Below are positions 1-7,288 of a stretch of DNA of 18,747 bases, piece after piece. The DNA is taken from the NCBI GenBank assembly GCA_050732995.1, contig JBOHSA010000022.1, forward strand, positions 1 to 18,747. The letters run 5' to 3'. The translations under genes were made by a program, and so were the position numbers. The notes beneath the pieces were generated by a model that searched no databases, was not told where the DNA came from, and saw nothing but the letters and a program-made list of their open reading frames with translations. The DNA comes from JBOHSA01 sp050732995 (GTDB lineage: Bacteria > Gemmatimonadota > Gemmatimonadetes > Gemmatimonadales > GWC2-71-9). The stretch's first letter is position 1. The number at the start of each line of letters is the position of its first letter.

Positions 1-2
1 AG

Positions 3-821
3 CTGACCAGCAGCTCGGACCAGGAGGGGTTCGCCGGGACGGATCGCGCTCGGTGGAAGGGGGCCTTGTGGCTGGGCCCGGAGGTGGACATCTACTACAT
101 GCGGCACCGGTGGTACGAGCCCCACAGCGGGCGGTTCCTGAGCGAAGACCCGATCGGGTTGGCGGCGGGCATGAATCCGGTCATCTTCGCCGGCAATGAT
201 CCGGTGAACGGAGCCGATCCCACCGGCCTACAACACACCATGAGTACCATCATTGTCACCGCGTGGTGGAGCTCGTTGTGGAAGAAGCTCGCGGGCGCAG
301 CGACCGAGTACTGGGCCACGTATTGGGACTATTTTCCCAGGAGCGGCGACGGCAGGCTCGCCCCGAGGTATGGATCTCGGGGCAAGGGCGGGCCCGGAGG
401 GGGCGGGGGCGGGGGACGCAGACAGCAGCCGCAGCAGGCGGAGCCTGCAACATACACTCCGGTAGCCCGGTGCCCGGCACTCAATTCACAGTTTCTCGAT
501 CAGATCAACGCGGAGTTTGGACTCTCAGTTGGAGAAAACTTGCATCGTGGCGGGTACTACGCATTTGATGCCCAACGAAACCTGACTATGGAAATGACCG
601 GCCAAAACCGAACGCCTAGCAGCGTCTTCGTTCCCTTTCGGCCCGGGGCGGCAGGGTTCTGGCACACTCATCAGCTGTCTCCGGACTTGGGGTGGGCCCA
701 GGGCCCAAGCGCGGCGGACGTGAGGCGTGCGCAGGAGAGGAACTCGCCGACGGTCATACGGTCCCGCGACTCGCTGTTCGTCATGAGCCCGAATGGCTCG
801 GCGATCGGCTGTGCTCCTTGA
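3..821 (+). CDS. RHS-repeat protein C-terminus with JAB/DUF4329-like toxin domain (5' partial)
   Basis: The reading frame is open from the left edge, so only the C-terminal end of a larger gene is present; residues here are counted from a TTG at 66. Residues 10-55 form the RHS-associated core end, with YYMRHRWYEPHSGRF, LSEDPIGL and DPTGL, the usual boundary before a variable toxin tip. A Gly-rich linker follows (about 106-118). The tip then reads GGYYAFD, a Glu at 176, FWHTH with His200 and His202, and SAAD with Ser215 and Asp218. This Glu / HxH / SxxD order resembles the zinc-binding JAMM motif of JAB peptidases and the DUF4329 domain found at RHS tips. RHS proteins generally encapsulate and deliver such tips in contact-dependent competition. 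The HxH-to-Ser spacing is longer than in classical JAMM proteins, so peptidase activity is inferred. The RHS identity is secure; the tip class is probable. Confidence 0.85.
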   Translation: MTSSSDQEGFAGTDRARWKGALWLGPEVDIYYMRHRWYEPHSGRFLSEDPIGLAAGMNPVIFAGNDPVNGADPTGLQHTMSTIIVTAWWSSLWKKLAGAATEYWATYWDYFPRSGDGRLAPRYGSRGKGGPGGGGGGGRRQQPQQAEPATYTPVARCPALNSQFLDQINAEFGLSVGENLHRGGYYAFDAQRNLTMEMTGQNRTPSSVFVPFRPGAAGFWHTHQLSPDLGWAQGPSAADVRRAQERNSPTVIRSRDSLFVMSPNGSAIGCAP

Positions 822-895
822 CAGGCGAGCCATACGAGCCTCACCGCGGCGAGCTCAGATCCGTTGAGTGCAGCACTCAGACGGAGGTGCTACCA

Positions 896-1507
896 GTGTC
901 ATCCCTCTTGTGCTCCACCGTGGCAATCGGCCGAGCTTTTGTGCTCACGCTGGTGCTTGCTTCACAGCCCGCCGAGGCCCGCTCTACTGCCGACTCATGT
1001 CACGTCGATCAGCGGGCGGCGCCGGTCGAAATTCCTCTTGGAAGCGATCTTCTCTCAGGCGAGTACCGACTGACGGTCGTCGCGGACCACGGCTTCGTCG
1101 GCGATACAGTCGCCATAGGGCGCCTGACGATGTCCTCGACGGGCTCTGAGTTGAGGACGAGTCACAACAAGAGCATCACCTTCCCCGCCTGGGGCTGGAG
1201 CGATATCGATCTGCTTTCCCTCGGCCCCGTCACACTCGCGTACGGGCCGTCGTCGCGCGATCCCGCACGCCCCGGGGTGCAGGCCGTGTATGACTCTGAT
1301 GATCGAAGCCTCGTGCTCGTCTTCGGTAACGCATTCGAACGGGTGGGTGTGACCGAGGATGCGGGCGTCTTCTTTCATGTCCACCATCTGGATGGACAGG
1401 TTATGCGCGGTCGATGGGAGGACGGCGGTCTTCGAACTCCACGGCCTGGCGGATACTTCTGTGCGTCCCGAGTGACTGCACCGCGAAACGGTGAGCAGAG
1501 CCGCTAG
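896..1507 (+). CDS. Secreted hypothetical protein; possible immunity partner or lineage-specific exported protein
   Basis: I chose the GTG at 896 because a GGAGG ribosome site lies at 883-887 with an 8-base spacer, and because it gives a clean signal peptide: hydrophobic residues 8-22 and a probable cleavage after PAEA. The mature part of the 203-residue protein has no catalytic motif that I recognise. It is rich in beta-type segments (LSGEYRLTVVA, SLVLVFGN) and ends with RGRWEDGG and GGYFCASR. A Cys near the N-terminus (DSCH) and the late Cys (YFCA) could form a disulfide. The gene begins 74 bases after the RHS gene, which is where an immunity gene would be expected. However, the GEYRLTVVA...GYFCA pattern recalls exported hypothetical proteins that I associate with Gemmatimonadota. 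The coding call is strong; the function is unknown. Confidence 0.75.
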   Translation: MSSLLCSTVAIGRAFVLTLVLASQPAEARSTADSCHVDQRAAPVEIPLGSDLLSGEYRLTVVADHGFVGDTVAIGRLTMSSTGSELRTSHNKSITFPAWGWSDIDLLSLGPVTLAYGPSSRDPARPGVQAVYDSDDRSLVLVFGNAFERVGVTEDAGVFFHVHHLDGQVMRGRWEDGGLRTPRPGGYFCASRVTAPRNGEQSR

Positions 1508-1627
1508 CTAGCCGATGGGTTCAACGGGATAAGATGGGGATGAGCGGACACCGGCGTCGCGCACGAGCCCTCCGTCCAGATCCCAGGAGCTCCGCGCCAC
1601 GAACAGAGCTGGGCACGCTCCCGGCCC
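1508..1627. other. Short convergent intergenic region
   Basis: This 120-base gap lies between the ends of two convergent genes. A 10-base perfect palindrome (GCTAGCTAGC, 1503-1512) spans the stop codon of the upstream gene, but it has no loop and no T-run, so it is not a convincing terminator. I see no other structure. Confidence 0.4.
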
Positions 1628-2362
1628 CTACAGCACCAGGCTCGTAATCACCGCGCTGAACAACGCCACCAACACGCCGGCGACCATCGTGGCGAGCGCA
1701 TAGCCCGTCGCCTTCTCCCCGTGGGCCTTCATCACCAGCGGCAGCCCGACCGAGAACATCCGCACGCTGTACAACGCGAGCAGGATCCCCAGCGGCGTGA
1801 GCTTCGGCAGAATGGCGAACGCCCCGCCGATCCAGTAGGGCGTGCTACCGTAGGCGGCCGCTTTGAACGCCTGCACGGGGTTCTGCTGGCCGCCGAAGGT
1901 GGGCGCCAGGAAGTCGATGACGAGGGCGAGCACATACACGCCCAACAGATTGAAGCCGAAGGTGAGCACGCCGCTGGTCAGCGCGTCGAGCAGCGACATT
2001 TCGTAGGTGCCGAACAGCGTGCTCCGCACGCCGAAGACCACCGTCCCCGCGGTCGCGGCGATGGGCCCGATCGCCGCCAGTGCGATCACGTACGACCGGT
2101 AGATCGCTGCGGTGTTCGTGAACTCGGCATTGATCGCCGCCCATTCCTTGCGGGGCGCGAGCAGCAGGGTCCGCGCGCGCGCGAGAAACCACGGCAGTCT
2201 GCGTGCCTGTCCGCCCGCGCCGCCCGGTTTCGTCGGCGCCCCGACGCCCGGCCGGTGTGGCGTCGGTCCGCCCCCTCCCCCCACCCCCCCCCCTCCCCCC
2301 CGTGGCGGCTGAGGACCTCGGGGCGGCACCGGCCCTCTGGGCGGCTGACTCGGCGTGGGCAT
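1628..2362 (-). CDS. Yip1-domain integral membrane protein
   Basis: The 244-residue protein starts at an ATG whose complement is at 2360-2362. The N-terminal 55 residues are Pro/Gly-rich low complexity, with a long Gly run at about 22-32. RARTLLLAPRKEWAAI at about 62-77 is the amphipathic lead-in typical of bacterial Yip1 proteins. Four or five hydrophobic spans follow, at about 92-110, 130-152, 176-202 and 222-243. YGSTPYWIGGAFAILP at 171-186 matches the usual Yip1 core, in which a Y/S-x-P motif precedes a membrane span. Yip1-family proteins in bacteria have no assigned reaction. The frame is open further upstream (an ATG at 2440), but that would put the start across the divergent gene. The Gly linker is encoded by a C10 run on the plus strand. 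The gene diverges from the catabolic operon and shows no clear functional link to it. Confidence 0.82.
   Translation of the reverse strand: MPTPSQPPRGPVPPRGPQPPRGGGGGVGGGGGPTPHRPGVGAPTKPGGAGGQARRLPWFLARARTLLLAPRKEWAAINAEFTNTAAIYRSYVIALAAIGPIAATAGTVVFGVRSTLFGTYEMSLLDALTSGVLTFGFNLLGVYVLALVIDFLAPTFGGQQNPVQAFKAAAYGSTPYWIGGAFAILPKLTPLGILLALYSVRMFSVGLPLVMKAHGEKATGYALATMVAGVLVALFSAVITSLVL
2271..2301. repeat. Poly-C/poly-G tract with G-quadruplex potential
   Basis: The plus strand carries C5-T-C6-A-C10-T-C7 at 2271-2301. The minus strand is the coding strand of the Yip1 gene and is therefore four G-runs of 5-10 separated by single bases, an ideal G-quadruplex pattern. The tract encodes the Gly-rich linker. 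The C10 run at 2284-2293 would be prone to slippage, which would shift the reading frame. Confidence 0.8.
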
Positions 2363-2438
2363 CTCGGACTCGCGTGAGAGAGACGCCCCAAGATAAGGTC
2401 GAGTGGCGCAGTCGCCAGGGCCTCCGCCAAATTGGGGC
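2363..2438. promoter_or_regulatory. Divergent intergenic region, probable promoters
   Basis: This 76-base gap separates the divergent Yip1 gene and the six-gene operon, so at least one promoter for each should lie here or just inside the gene starts. AAGATAAGGT at 2389-2398 is weakly like a -10 box on the plus strand, but I see no well-spaced -35 partner. The location is inferred from gene layout, not from a clear motif. Confidence 0.3.
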
Positions 2439-3245
2439 ATGCTGATCGACGTCCACGCGCACTTCCTGCACGAACGGACCCCTCGGGCCGATTGGCGGGA
2501 GCGCAACGCCAGCCGGCTCCACGCCGGAGACGTGATCGGGATCACCTTTCACGTGGCCTCGGTGCTCGGCACCTGGGGGCGCACGTCCCCGATCTATTTC
2601 CCCTCGCCGCAGGATGTGACCGCCGGCAACGACGTCCTGCTGGCGCTGCAACGCGCGCATCCCGACAAGATCCGCGGCTACGCGTGCGTGAACCCGAACT
2701 ACACCGACCACGCGCGCGCCGAGATCGCGCGGTGTCTCGCGCAGGGCATGATCGGCATCAAGCTCGCGGCGAGCCGCCGGGCCAACGATCCGCTACTCGA
2801 CCCGATTGGCGTTCTGGCGCGCGAGCACGGAGTCCCCGTCCTGCAACACGTCTGGCAGCACCGGCGGGGCGACCGGCCGGGACAGGAGGCCTCCGATGGC
2901 GTCGAGCTGGTCGAGCTGGCGGCGCGCCATCCCGATGTCAGCTTCATCCTGGCGCACATCGGCGGCGGCGGCGACTGGCACCACTCCCTGTCAGCCGTGC
3001 GCGAGCACACGAACGTCTACCTGGATCTCTCCGGCAGCGGCGTGGACGGCGGCATGCTCGAGAGTTGCCTCGCCGCGGTGGGGGCAGACCGGCTCCTCTG
3101 GGGCACCGACCTCACCATGGACACCGGCTGGGCCAAGCTCCGCTACCTCGAGCGCCTGCTGCCGGCCGATGCCTACGCCGCCGTCCGCTGGAAGAACGCC
3201 ACGCGGATCTTCCCTCCCGGTGCCTTCGGGACCGTGGGCGACTGA
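2439..3245 (+). CDS. Amidohydrolase family 2 metal-dependent hydrolase
   Basis: This 268-residue TIM-barrel protein belongs to the amidohydrolase 2 family (PF04909-like), which includes amide hydrolases, lactonases and decarboxylases. Expected metal and catalytic positions are visible: His6 and His8 in IDVHAHF, GIKLAA at 106-111, LQHVWQH with His137, LAHIGG with His173, and WGTDLTMDTG with Asp224. I chose the ATG at 2439 because family members begin with a short strand leading straight into the HxH motif. A GTG at 2403 in the same frame would add 12 residues and has a weak AAGG upstream. The gene opens a six-gene operon, and its TGA overlaps the next ATG by one base (TGATG). The substrate is unknown. 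Context suggests a cyclic or N-acyl amide, or a carboxylated ring compound. Confidence 0.88.
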   Translation: MLIDVHAHFLHERTPRADWRERNASRLHAGDVIGITFHVASVLGTWGRTSPIYFPSPQDVTAGNDVLLALQRAHPDKIRGYACVNPNYTDHARAEIARCLAQGMIGIKLAASRRANDPLLDPIGVLAREHGVPVLQHVWQHRRGDRPGQEASDGVELVELAARHPDVSFILAHIGGGGDWHHSLSAVREHTNVYLDLSGSGVDGGMLESCLAAVGADRLLWGTDLTMDTGWAKLRYLERLLPADAYAAVRWKNATRIFPPGAFGTVGD

Positions 3246-4018
3246 TGCGAGTGGACGTCAGCGCATTCCTGGGTGCCTATCCGTACCGTCGGGTGCCCGG
3301 CACCTCGCCCGAGGCCCTGGTCGCCGCGATGGACCGCGTCGGGATCGATCAATCCTGGGTGAGTCACTTGCCCAGTCTCTTCTGGCAGGCGCCGGCGGAC
3401 GGCAACGCTTGGCTATATGAGACCGCGGCCGCGCAGCCGCGGTTTCTACCGGTGCCCGCGGTGCACCCGGGGCTCAAGGCGTGGGAGGAGGTCTTGAACG
3501 AGGCCGTGAAGCGCCGCACACCGGCGGTGCGGTGCGACCCCACCTACCTAGGTCTCGAGCCCGCGGGACCGGAGATGAAGGTGCTCGCCGCGGCCTGCGG
3601 CGCCGCCGGACTCCCGCTCCAGATGGCCGTGCGCCTGGAAGACGCGCGCCAGCGCCACCCCAACGACGTGGCTCCGGAGCTCCCGGCCGCGGCGGTGCGC
3701 GCGCTGATCCGCGGGGACCCTGACCTCCGGCTGATCGTGACGCACGCGGACCGCGGCTTCGTCGAGGAAGTGCACTTCGGCTCCACCCCGTCCGAGGCGG
3801 GGCGGATCTGGTGGGACATCTGCTGGATTTGGGGGCCGCCGGAAGACCATCTGGCAGCGCTGCTCGACACGGTCGGCGGCGCACGGTTCGTCTTCGGAAC
3901 CGGACAGCCCCTCCGGATCCCGGAGGCGAGTGTGGCCAAGCTCGACCTGCTCGACCTGCCGGCGGCCGAGCGGGCGCGCATCGAGGCGAAGAACCTCAAG
4001 GCGGTGCGGCGGGCATGA
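3245..4018 (+). CDS. Amidohydrolase-like protein lacking most metal ligands
   Basis: The 257-residue protein has amidohydrolase 2 architecture: MRVDVSAF at the start, LRLIVTHAD at 161-169, and a late FVFGTGQP at 215-222. It looks like a paralogue of the gene before it. The N-terminal HxH is replaced by Ser6-Ala-Phe8. The mid-barrel His is missing (LPLQMAVR at 123-130). The catalytic Asp of the FGSD-type motif is Gly220. Only His167 is clearly kept. It is therefore probably not a metal hydrolase and may be a binding or structural partner, or use different chemistry. The start ATG at 3245 overlaps the previous stop, and its own stop overlaps the next start as ATGA, so stoichiometric co-translation is plausible. 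Family assignment is fairly firm; loss of activity is inferred. Confidence 0.8.
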   Translation: MRVDVSAFLGAYPYRRVPGTSPEALVAAMDRVGIDQSWVSHLPSLFWQAPADGNAWLYETAAAQPRFLPVPAVHPGLKAWEEVLNEAVKRRTPAVRCDPTYLGLEPAGPEMKVLAAACGAAGLPLQMAVRLEDARQRHPNDVAPELPAAAVRALIRGDPDLRLIVTHADRGFVEEVHFGSTPSEAGRIWWDICWIWGPPEDHLAALLDTVGGARFVFGTGQPLRIPEASVAKLDLLDLPAAERARIEAKNLKAVRRA

Positions 4019-4908
4019 TCGAGCACCTCGAGTGGCAGCTCGTGCCGGCGGTGCCCGTGCCGTTCCGCGGAGCCGCGATGGCCGAGGACGCCCAGCTGGG
4101 CTACGCGCGCTGGATGGCCGGCCAACCGGTGGCCGGCGTCGCGGTCTGGGCGCACACCGGGCGCGGGCCCCATCTGACGCCGGACCAGCGGCGCCTCGTG
4201 CTCGACGTCTGGCGCGCGGCGCTGCCCGGCAAGGTGATCGTCGCGGGGGCGAACAGCCTCGAGATGGCGCGCGACGCCCGGCGCGGCGGGGCGGATGCGC
4301 TGCTCGCCTTCCCGCCGCGCACCGACCCCGTCGGCTTCCATCAGGCGCTGGGCGCCGAGCTCCCCGTCATCGCCTTCTATCTGCATGAGGGGGCGGGTGG
4401 CGTCCCCTACGATAACCCGACCCTCCACGCGATCCTCGACCTGCCCGCCGTGATCGGCATCAAAGTCGCCACGCTCGACTCGGTCATGACCTTCCAGCGG
4501 CTGGCGGGGCTGGTGCGGGACCACCCCGGCAAGCTGTTGATCACAGGGGAGGATCGCTTCCTGGGCTACTCGGTGATCATGGGCGCCCGCGCCGCTCTCA
4601 TCGGGATGGGCAGCGCGCTGACCGACCTCCAGGCCGCGTTGCTCCGGACCTACGCGGCGGAGCAGCTCGCGTCGTTCTTCCGGCTGACCGCGATGTTCGA
4701 CACGTTCGGCGCCGTGACCTTCGCCGCGCCGGTCGAAGGGTACGTGCGGCGGATGCTCTGGGCCCTCGCGGCCGAGCGGGTGATCCCGGACGACGCGTGC
4801 GACGATCCGTGGGGCCCGCCGCTCCATTCCTCCGAGCGCGAAGCGGTGCGCCAGGCCGTGCGGGACCTCCGCGCGCAGCGGGTGAGCGGCGCCACGCCGA
4901 AAGTATGA
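4015..4908 (+). CDS. Dihydrodipicolinate synthase (DapA) family aldolase/lyase
   Basis: This 297-residue protein has the layout of the DapA/N-acetylneuraminate lyase (class I aldolase) superfamily. VPFRGAAMAED at 15-25 stands where family members have a P-T/F-x-x-D start. AHTGRGPHLT at 46-55 corresponds to the GTTGE loop. GANSLEMARDARRGGADALL at 78-97 is the typical strand-helix segment, and IAFYLHEG gives Tyr122. VIGIKVAT gives Lys150, the expected Schiff-base lysine. GEDRFLG then lies in place of the later substrate loop. The YNVP motif of true DapA is replaced, and its position in a catabolic-looking operon argues against lysine synthesis. The family includes pyruvate-type aldolases and dehydratases acting on keto-acid sugars or hydroxyproline products. 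The ATG lies within an ATGA overlap with the preceding stop. Confidence 0.88.
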   Translation: MIEHLEWQLVPAVPVPFRGAAMAEDAQLGYARWMAGQPVAGVAVWAHTGRGPHLTPDQRRLVLDVWRAALPGKVIVAGANSLEMARDARRGGADALLAFPPRTDPVGFHQALGAELPVIAFYLHEGAGGVPYDNPTLHAILDLPAVIGIKVATLDSVMTFQRLAGLVRDHPGKLLITGEDRFLGYSVIMGARAALIGMGSALTDLQAALLRTYAAEQLASFFRLTAMFDTFGAVTFAAPVEGYVRRMLWALAAERVIPDDACDDPWGPPLHSSEREAVRQAVRDLRAQRVSGATPKV

Positions 4909-6119
4909 GACTGCCCCGGCGCACTTTTCTCGCGACCTGCGCCGCGCTCCCCTCTTTCACAAGGTTGGCGGCGATGAGTCGAAAAACCCATGTGGCGGTG
5001 ATCGGCGCGGGGGCGTTCGGCGGCTGGACGGCTCTGCACCTGCGGCGCCGCGGCGCGCGGGTGACGCTGGTGGATGCCTGGGGACCGGGGAACGCGCGCG
5101 CGAGCTCCGGTGGCGAGACGCGGGTCATCCGCGGCACCTATGGGCCGCGCCCCGTGTACACCAAGCTCGCCGCGCGCGCCCTCGCGCTGTGGCGCGAGCA
5201 CGAGCGGCGCTGGCGCCGCCGGCTCTACCGGCCGATCGGCGTCCTCTGGCTGGCAGGCGCCGACGACACCTACGAACGCGCCGCGCTGCCCGTGCTGCGC
5301 GAGGCGGGACTCGCGTTCGAGGAGCTGACGGCGGCCGACATCGCCCGGCGGTTCCCGCAGATCAATCCGGAGAACGTGCGCTGGGCGATCTTGGAGAAAG
5401 ACGCGGGCTACCTCACCGCGCGCCTCGCGTGCGAAGCGGTGCTCGAAGCGTTTCTCGCCGAGGGGGGAGAGTACCACCAGCTGGGCGCCGAGCCGGGGCC
5501 CGTCGCCGCAGGGGCGATGCGCGGCCTCCGCCTGTCCGACGGCACGACCATCGGCGCCGACGCCTACGTGTTCGCGTGCGGGCCGTGGCTCGGCCGGCTG
5601 TTCCCCGACGCCCTCGGCGACCGGCTGCGCGTCACCCGGCAGGAGGTGTTTTTCTTCGGGACGCCCGCCGGCGATGCCCGCTTCCACGAGGACGCGCTGC
5701 CCGTCTGGGCGGACCACGGCCCCCGATTCATGTACGGCATTCCGGGCAACCAGTGGCGCGGGTTCAAAGTCGCGGACGACACCCGCGGGCCCGCCTTCGA
5801 TCCCACTACCGGCGAGCGCGTGCCCAGCGCCGAGGGTCTCCGCGCGGCGCGCGAGTACGTCGCGTTCCGGTTTCCGGCGCTGCGCGATGCGCCCCTGCTC
5901 GAGGCACGCGTGTGCCAGTACGAGAACACGCCCGACGAGGACTTCGTGCTGGACCGCCATGCCCTGGCCGCCAACGCATGGCTCGTGGGCGGGGGCTCCG
6001 GGCACGGCTTCAAATTCGGCCCCGCCCTGGGCGAGCTCGTGGCCGGGTGCGTGCTCGGGGCCGCCAAACCGGACGCGACGTTCGCCCTGTCCCGGTTCGC
6101 CCGGCCCGCCGGGCGCTGA
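4905..6119 (+). CDS. Tat-exported FAD-dependent oxidoreductase, sarcosine-oxidase-like
   Basis: The 404-residue protein opens with RRTFLATCAAL, a twin-arginine signal, then a Rossmann FAD site VIGAGAFGG (Gly34, Gly36, Gly39). The late segment VCQYENTPDEDFVLD (336-350), followed by GGGSGHGFKFGP at about 362-373, matches monomeric sarcosine oxidase and N-methyltryptophan oxidase. Cys337 sits at the covalent-flavin position. Such enzymes oxidise N-methyl or cyclic secondary amino acids, giving an imine or formaldehyde plus hydrogen peroxide. I chose the ATG at 4905 because it forms an ATGA overlap with the previous gene and supplies the Tat signal. A start at the internal Met24 would give a cytoplasmic enzyme. 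Exact substrate is unknown. Confidence 0.9.
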   Translation: MRLPRRTFLATCAALPSFTRLAAMSRKTHVAVIGAGAFGGWTALHLRRRGARVTLVDAWGPGNARASSGGETRVIRGTYGPRPVYTKLAARALALWREHERRWRRRLYRPIGVLWLAGADDTYERAALPVLREAGLAFEELTAADIARRFPQINPENVRWAILEKDAGYLTARLACEAVLEAFLAEGGEYHQLGAEPGPVAAGAMRGLRLSDGTTIGADAYVFACGPWLGRLFPDALGDRLRVTRQEVFFFGTPAGDARFHEDALPVWADHGPRFMYGIPGNQWRGFKVADDTRGPAFDPTTGERVPSAEGLRAAREYVAFRFPALRDAPLLEARVCQYENTPDEDFVLDRHALAANAWLVGGGSGHGFKFGPALGELVAGCVLGAAKPDATFALSRFARPAGR

Positions 6120-6124
6120 GCGCG

Positions 6125-7288
6125 GTGCGCGCGCGGCTCGAGCGCGACTTCGAACGGTTCAAACGGGACCTGCCGCGTGACTTTCCCGCCCACGTACGCG
6201 AGACCTACCGGATCGATCTCGCGGCCCGCTACCTCGGGCACCCGCTGCCGCATCCCGTGGGCAAAGGATCCGGTCAGCTCTCGCTCAATCCCGCCCAGCT
6301 CGAGGTCGACGCGGACGCCGGCCTGGCCTTCGCCGTCCTGAAAACCGTCATCGCCCAGGACGAGACGGGCTCCCGCTCGATGGACGCCTGGGCGCTGCAC
6401 GAAACGCGTATGACCGTCGAGCAGCGGCGCTCGGCGAGTGGGCGCGACGGGTGGACCGTGACGTGGAAGGGCCGCGGCTGGGACCGCTCGTTCGACGAGT
6501 ACCTGGCGCTGGTGCGGGCCGGCCGGGACCTGGCCCGCGCAGACCGGCTCCTGGTCGTGCCGTCCGTGAAGTACCATCTGCCGCGAATCGACGACGCGTT
6601 CCGCGAGCCGGAGTACCGCTGGACCACCCGTGCCCTGGCGGAAGCTTGGGGGGGAGGGTCGCCGCCGCTCCTCCTCGAAAAGGACTTCTCACCCACCCTC
6701 GCGGGCGATCCCCTGGCAAGCGACCGCGAGGCGATTCTGCGCTGGTTGCGCGAAGTGCCGAGCCTGGTCCGGGCGGCAGCCCCGGGGCCCGTGCGCATCG
6801 CCGTGAAGCTCATGAACGCGCGGTTCGACGACGCCTTCCAAGTCGACATGATGCGCGCCGCCGCGGAAGCCAATGGCTTGGTGGTGTTCAATCGGCTGTT
6901 CGACGCCGGGCGGGGGGTGGCGTACGGCGGCTGGGACCTGAGCGAGCGCAACCTCCGGGTCCTCGACCTCGCGGCAGCTGCCTGCCGTCCTTCCGTCGGT
7001 CCGCCGCTCTCTGGAACCGGCAACATCCACTCCGGCCGCCTGATCCTCGACTACGCCCGGCGCGGCTGCGAGTCGGTGCAGCTGCACACTTTCTTCCAGC
7101 TGCCGCTCGAGGCGTACCCGGCGACCGAGGGCCCGCGCACGGCGCGGGCGCTGCACGTGCTGGTGTTTGATCCCGGGCAAGGGCTCGTCGCCGGGCTGCT
7201 GGATCTCGAAGCCCAGGGGGTGCTGGAGCGGCGGGGCGGGGAGTTGCACTTCCTCGACGTGGTGCGCCTTGCGGATCACGCGCGCTGA
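6125..7288 (+). CDS. Dihydroorotate-dehydrogenase-like flavoprotein (TIM barrel)
   Basis: The protein is 387 residues if the GTG at 6125 is used, 5 bases after the preceding stop. It resembles the FMN-binding dihydroorotate dehydrogenase fold in several places: GKGSGQLSLN at 47-56 near the barrel entrance, AVLKTV with Lys73, VRIAVKLMNARFDD with Lys228 at the later FMN strand, NGLVVFNRLFD with Asn256, and SGTGNIHSGRLILDYARRGCESVQLHT at 296-322. The last is close to the glycine-rich phosphate loop and VQ-x-x-T segment that end this fold. It is longer and more divergent than PyrD, and the protein's catalytic base loop is not obvious to me, so it is unlikely to make orotate. It may reduce or oxidise a ring C=C or C-N bond of the operon's substrate. 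A short G7-A-G3 tract lies at 6648-6658. Confidence 0.72.
   Translation: MRARLERDFERFKRDLPRDFPAHVRETYRIDLAARYLGHPLPHPVGKGSGQLSLNPAQLEVDADAGLAFAVLKTVIAQDETGSRSMDAWALHETRMTVEQRRSASGRDGWTVTWKGRGWDRSFDEYLALVRAGRDLARADRLLVVPSVKYHLPRIDDAFREPEYRWTTRALAEAWGGGSPPLLLEKDFSPTLAGDPLASDREAILRWLREVPSLVRAAAPGPVRIAVKLMNARFDDAFQVDMMRAAAEANGLVVFNRLFDAGRGVAYGGWDLSERNLRVLDLAAAACRPSVGPPLSGTGNIHSGRLILDYARRGCESVQLHTFFQLPLEAYPATEGPRTARALHVLVFDPGQGLVAGLLDLEAQGVLERRGGELHFLDVVRLADHAR

Noticed and set aside
692..895. Longer start for the secreted protein overlapping the RHS gene
   Set aside because: The extra 68 residues have no signal character, while the GTG at 896 has both a strong ribosome site and a signal peptide.
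1503..1512. 10-base palindrome at the end of the secreted gene, as a terminator
   Set aside because: There is no loop or T-run, and it spans the stop codon. It is probably chance.
1845..2711. Long minus-strand frame across the Yip1 gene and the divergent gap
   Set aside because: Its composition is Arg/Ala/Gly-rich, with no domain, and it conflicts with the Yip1 reading frame, which has clear membrane spans.
2432..3244. Upstream extension of the degenerate amidohydrolase frame
   Set aside because: It is out of frame with the intact amidohydrolase and lacks domain features. The ATG at 3245 overlaps its stop as expected in an operon.
5189..6124. Upstream extension of the DHOD-like frame across the oxidase gene
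   Set aside because: The extension is Arg/Pro-rich and out of frame with the well-supported oxidase. The GTG at 6125 gives a sensible start.
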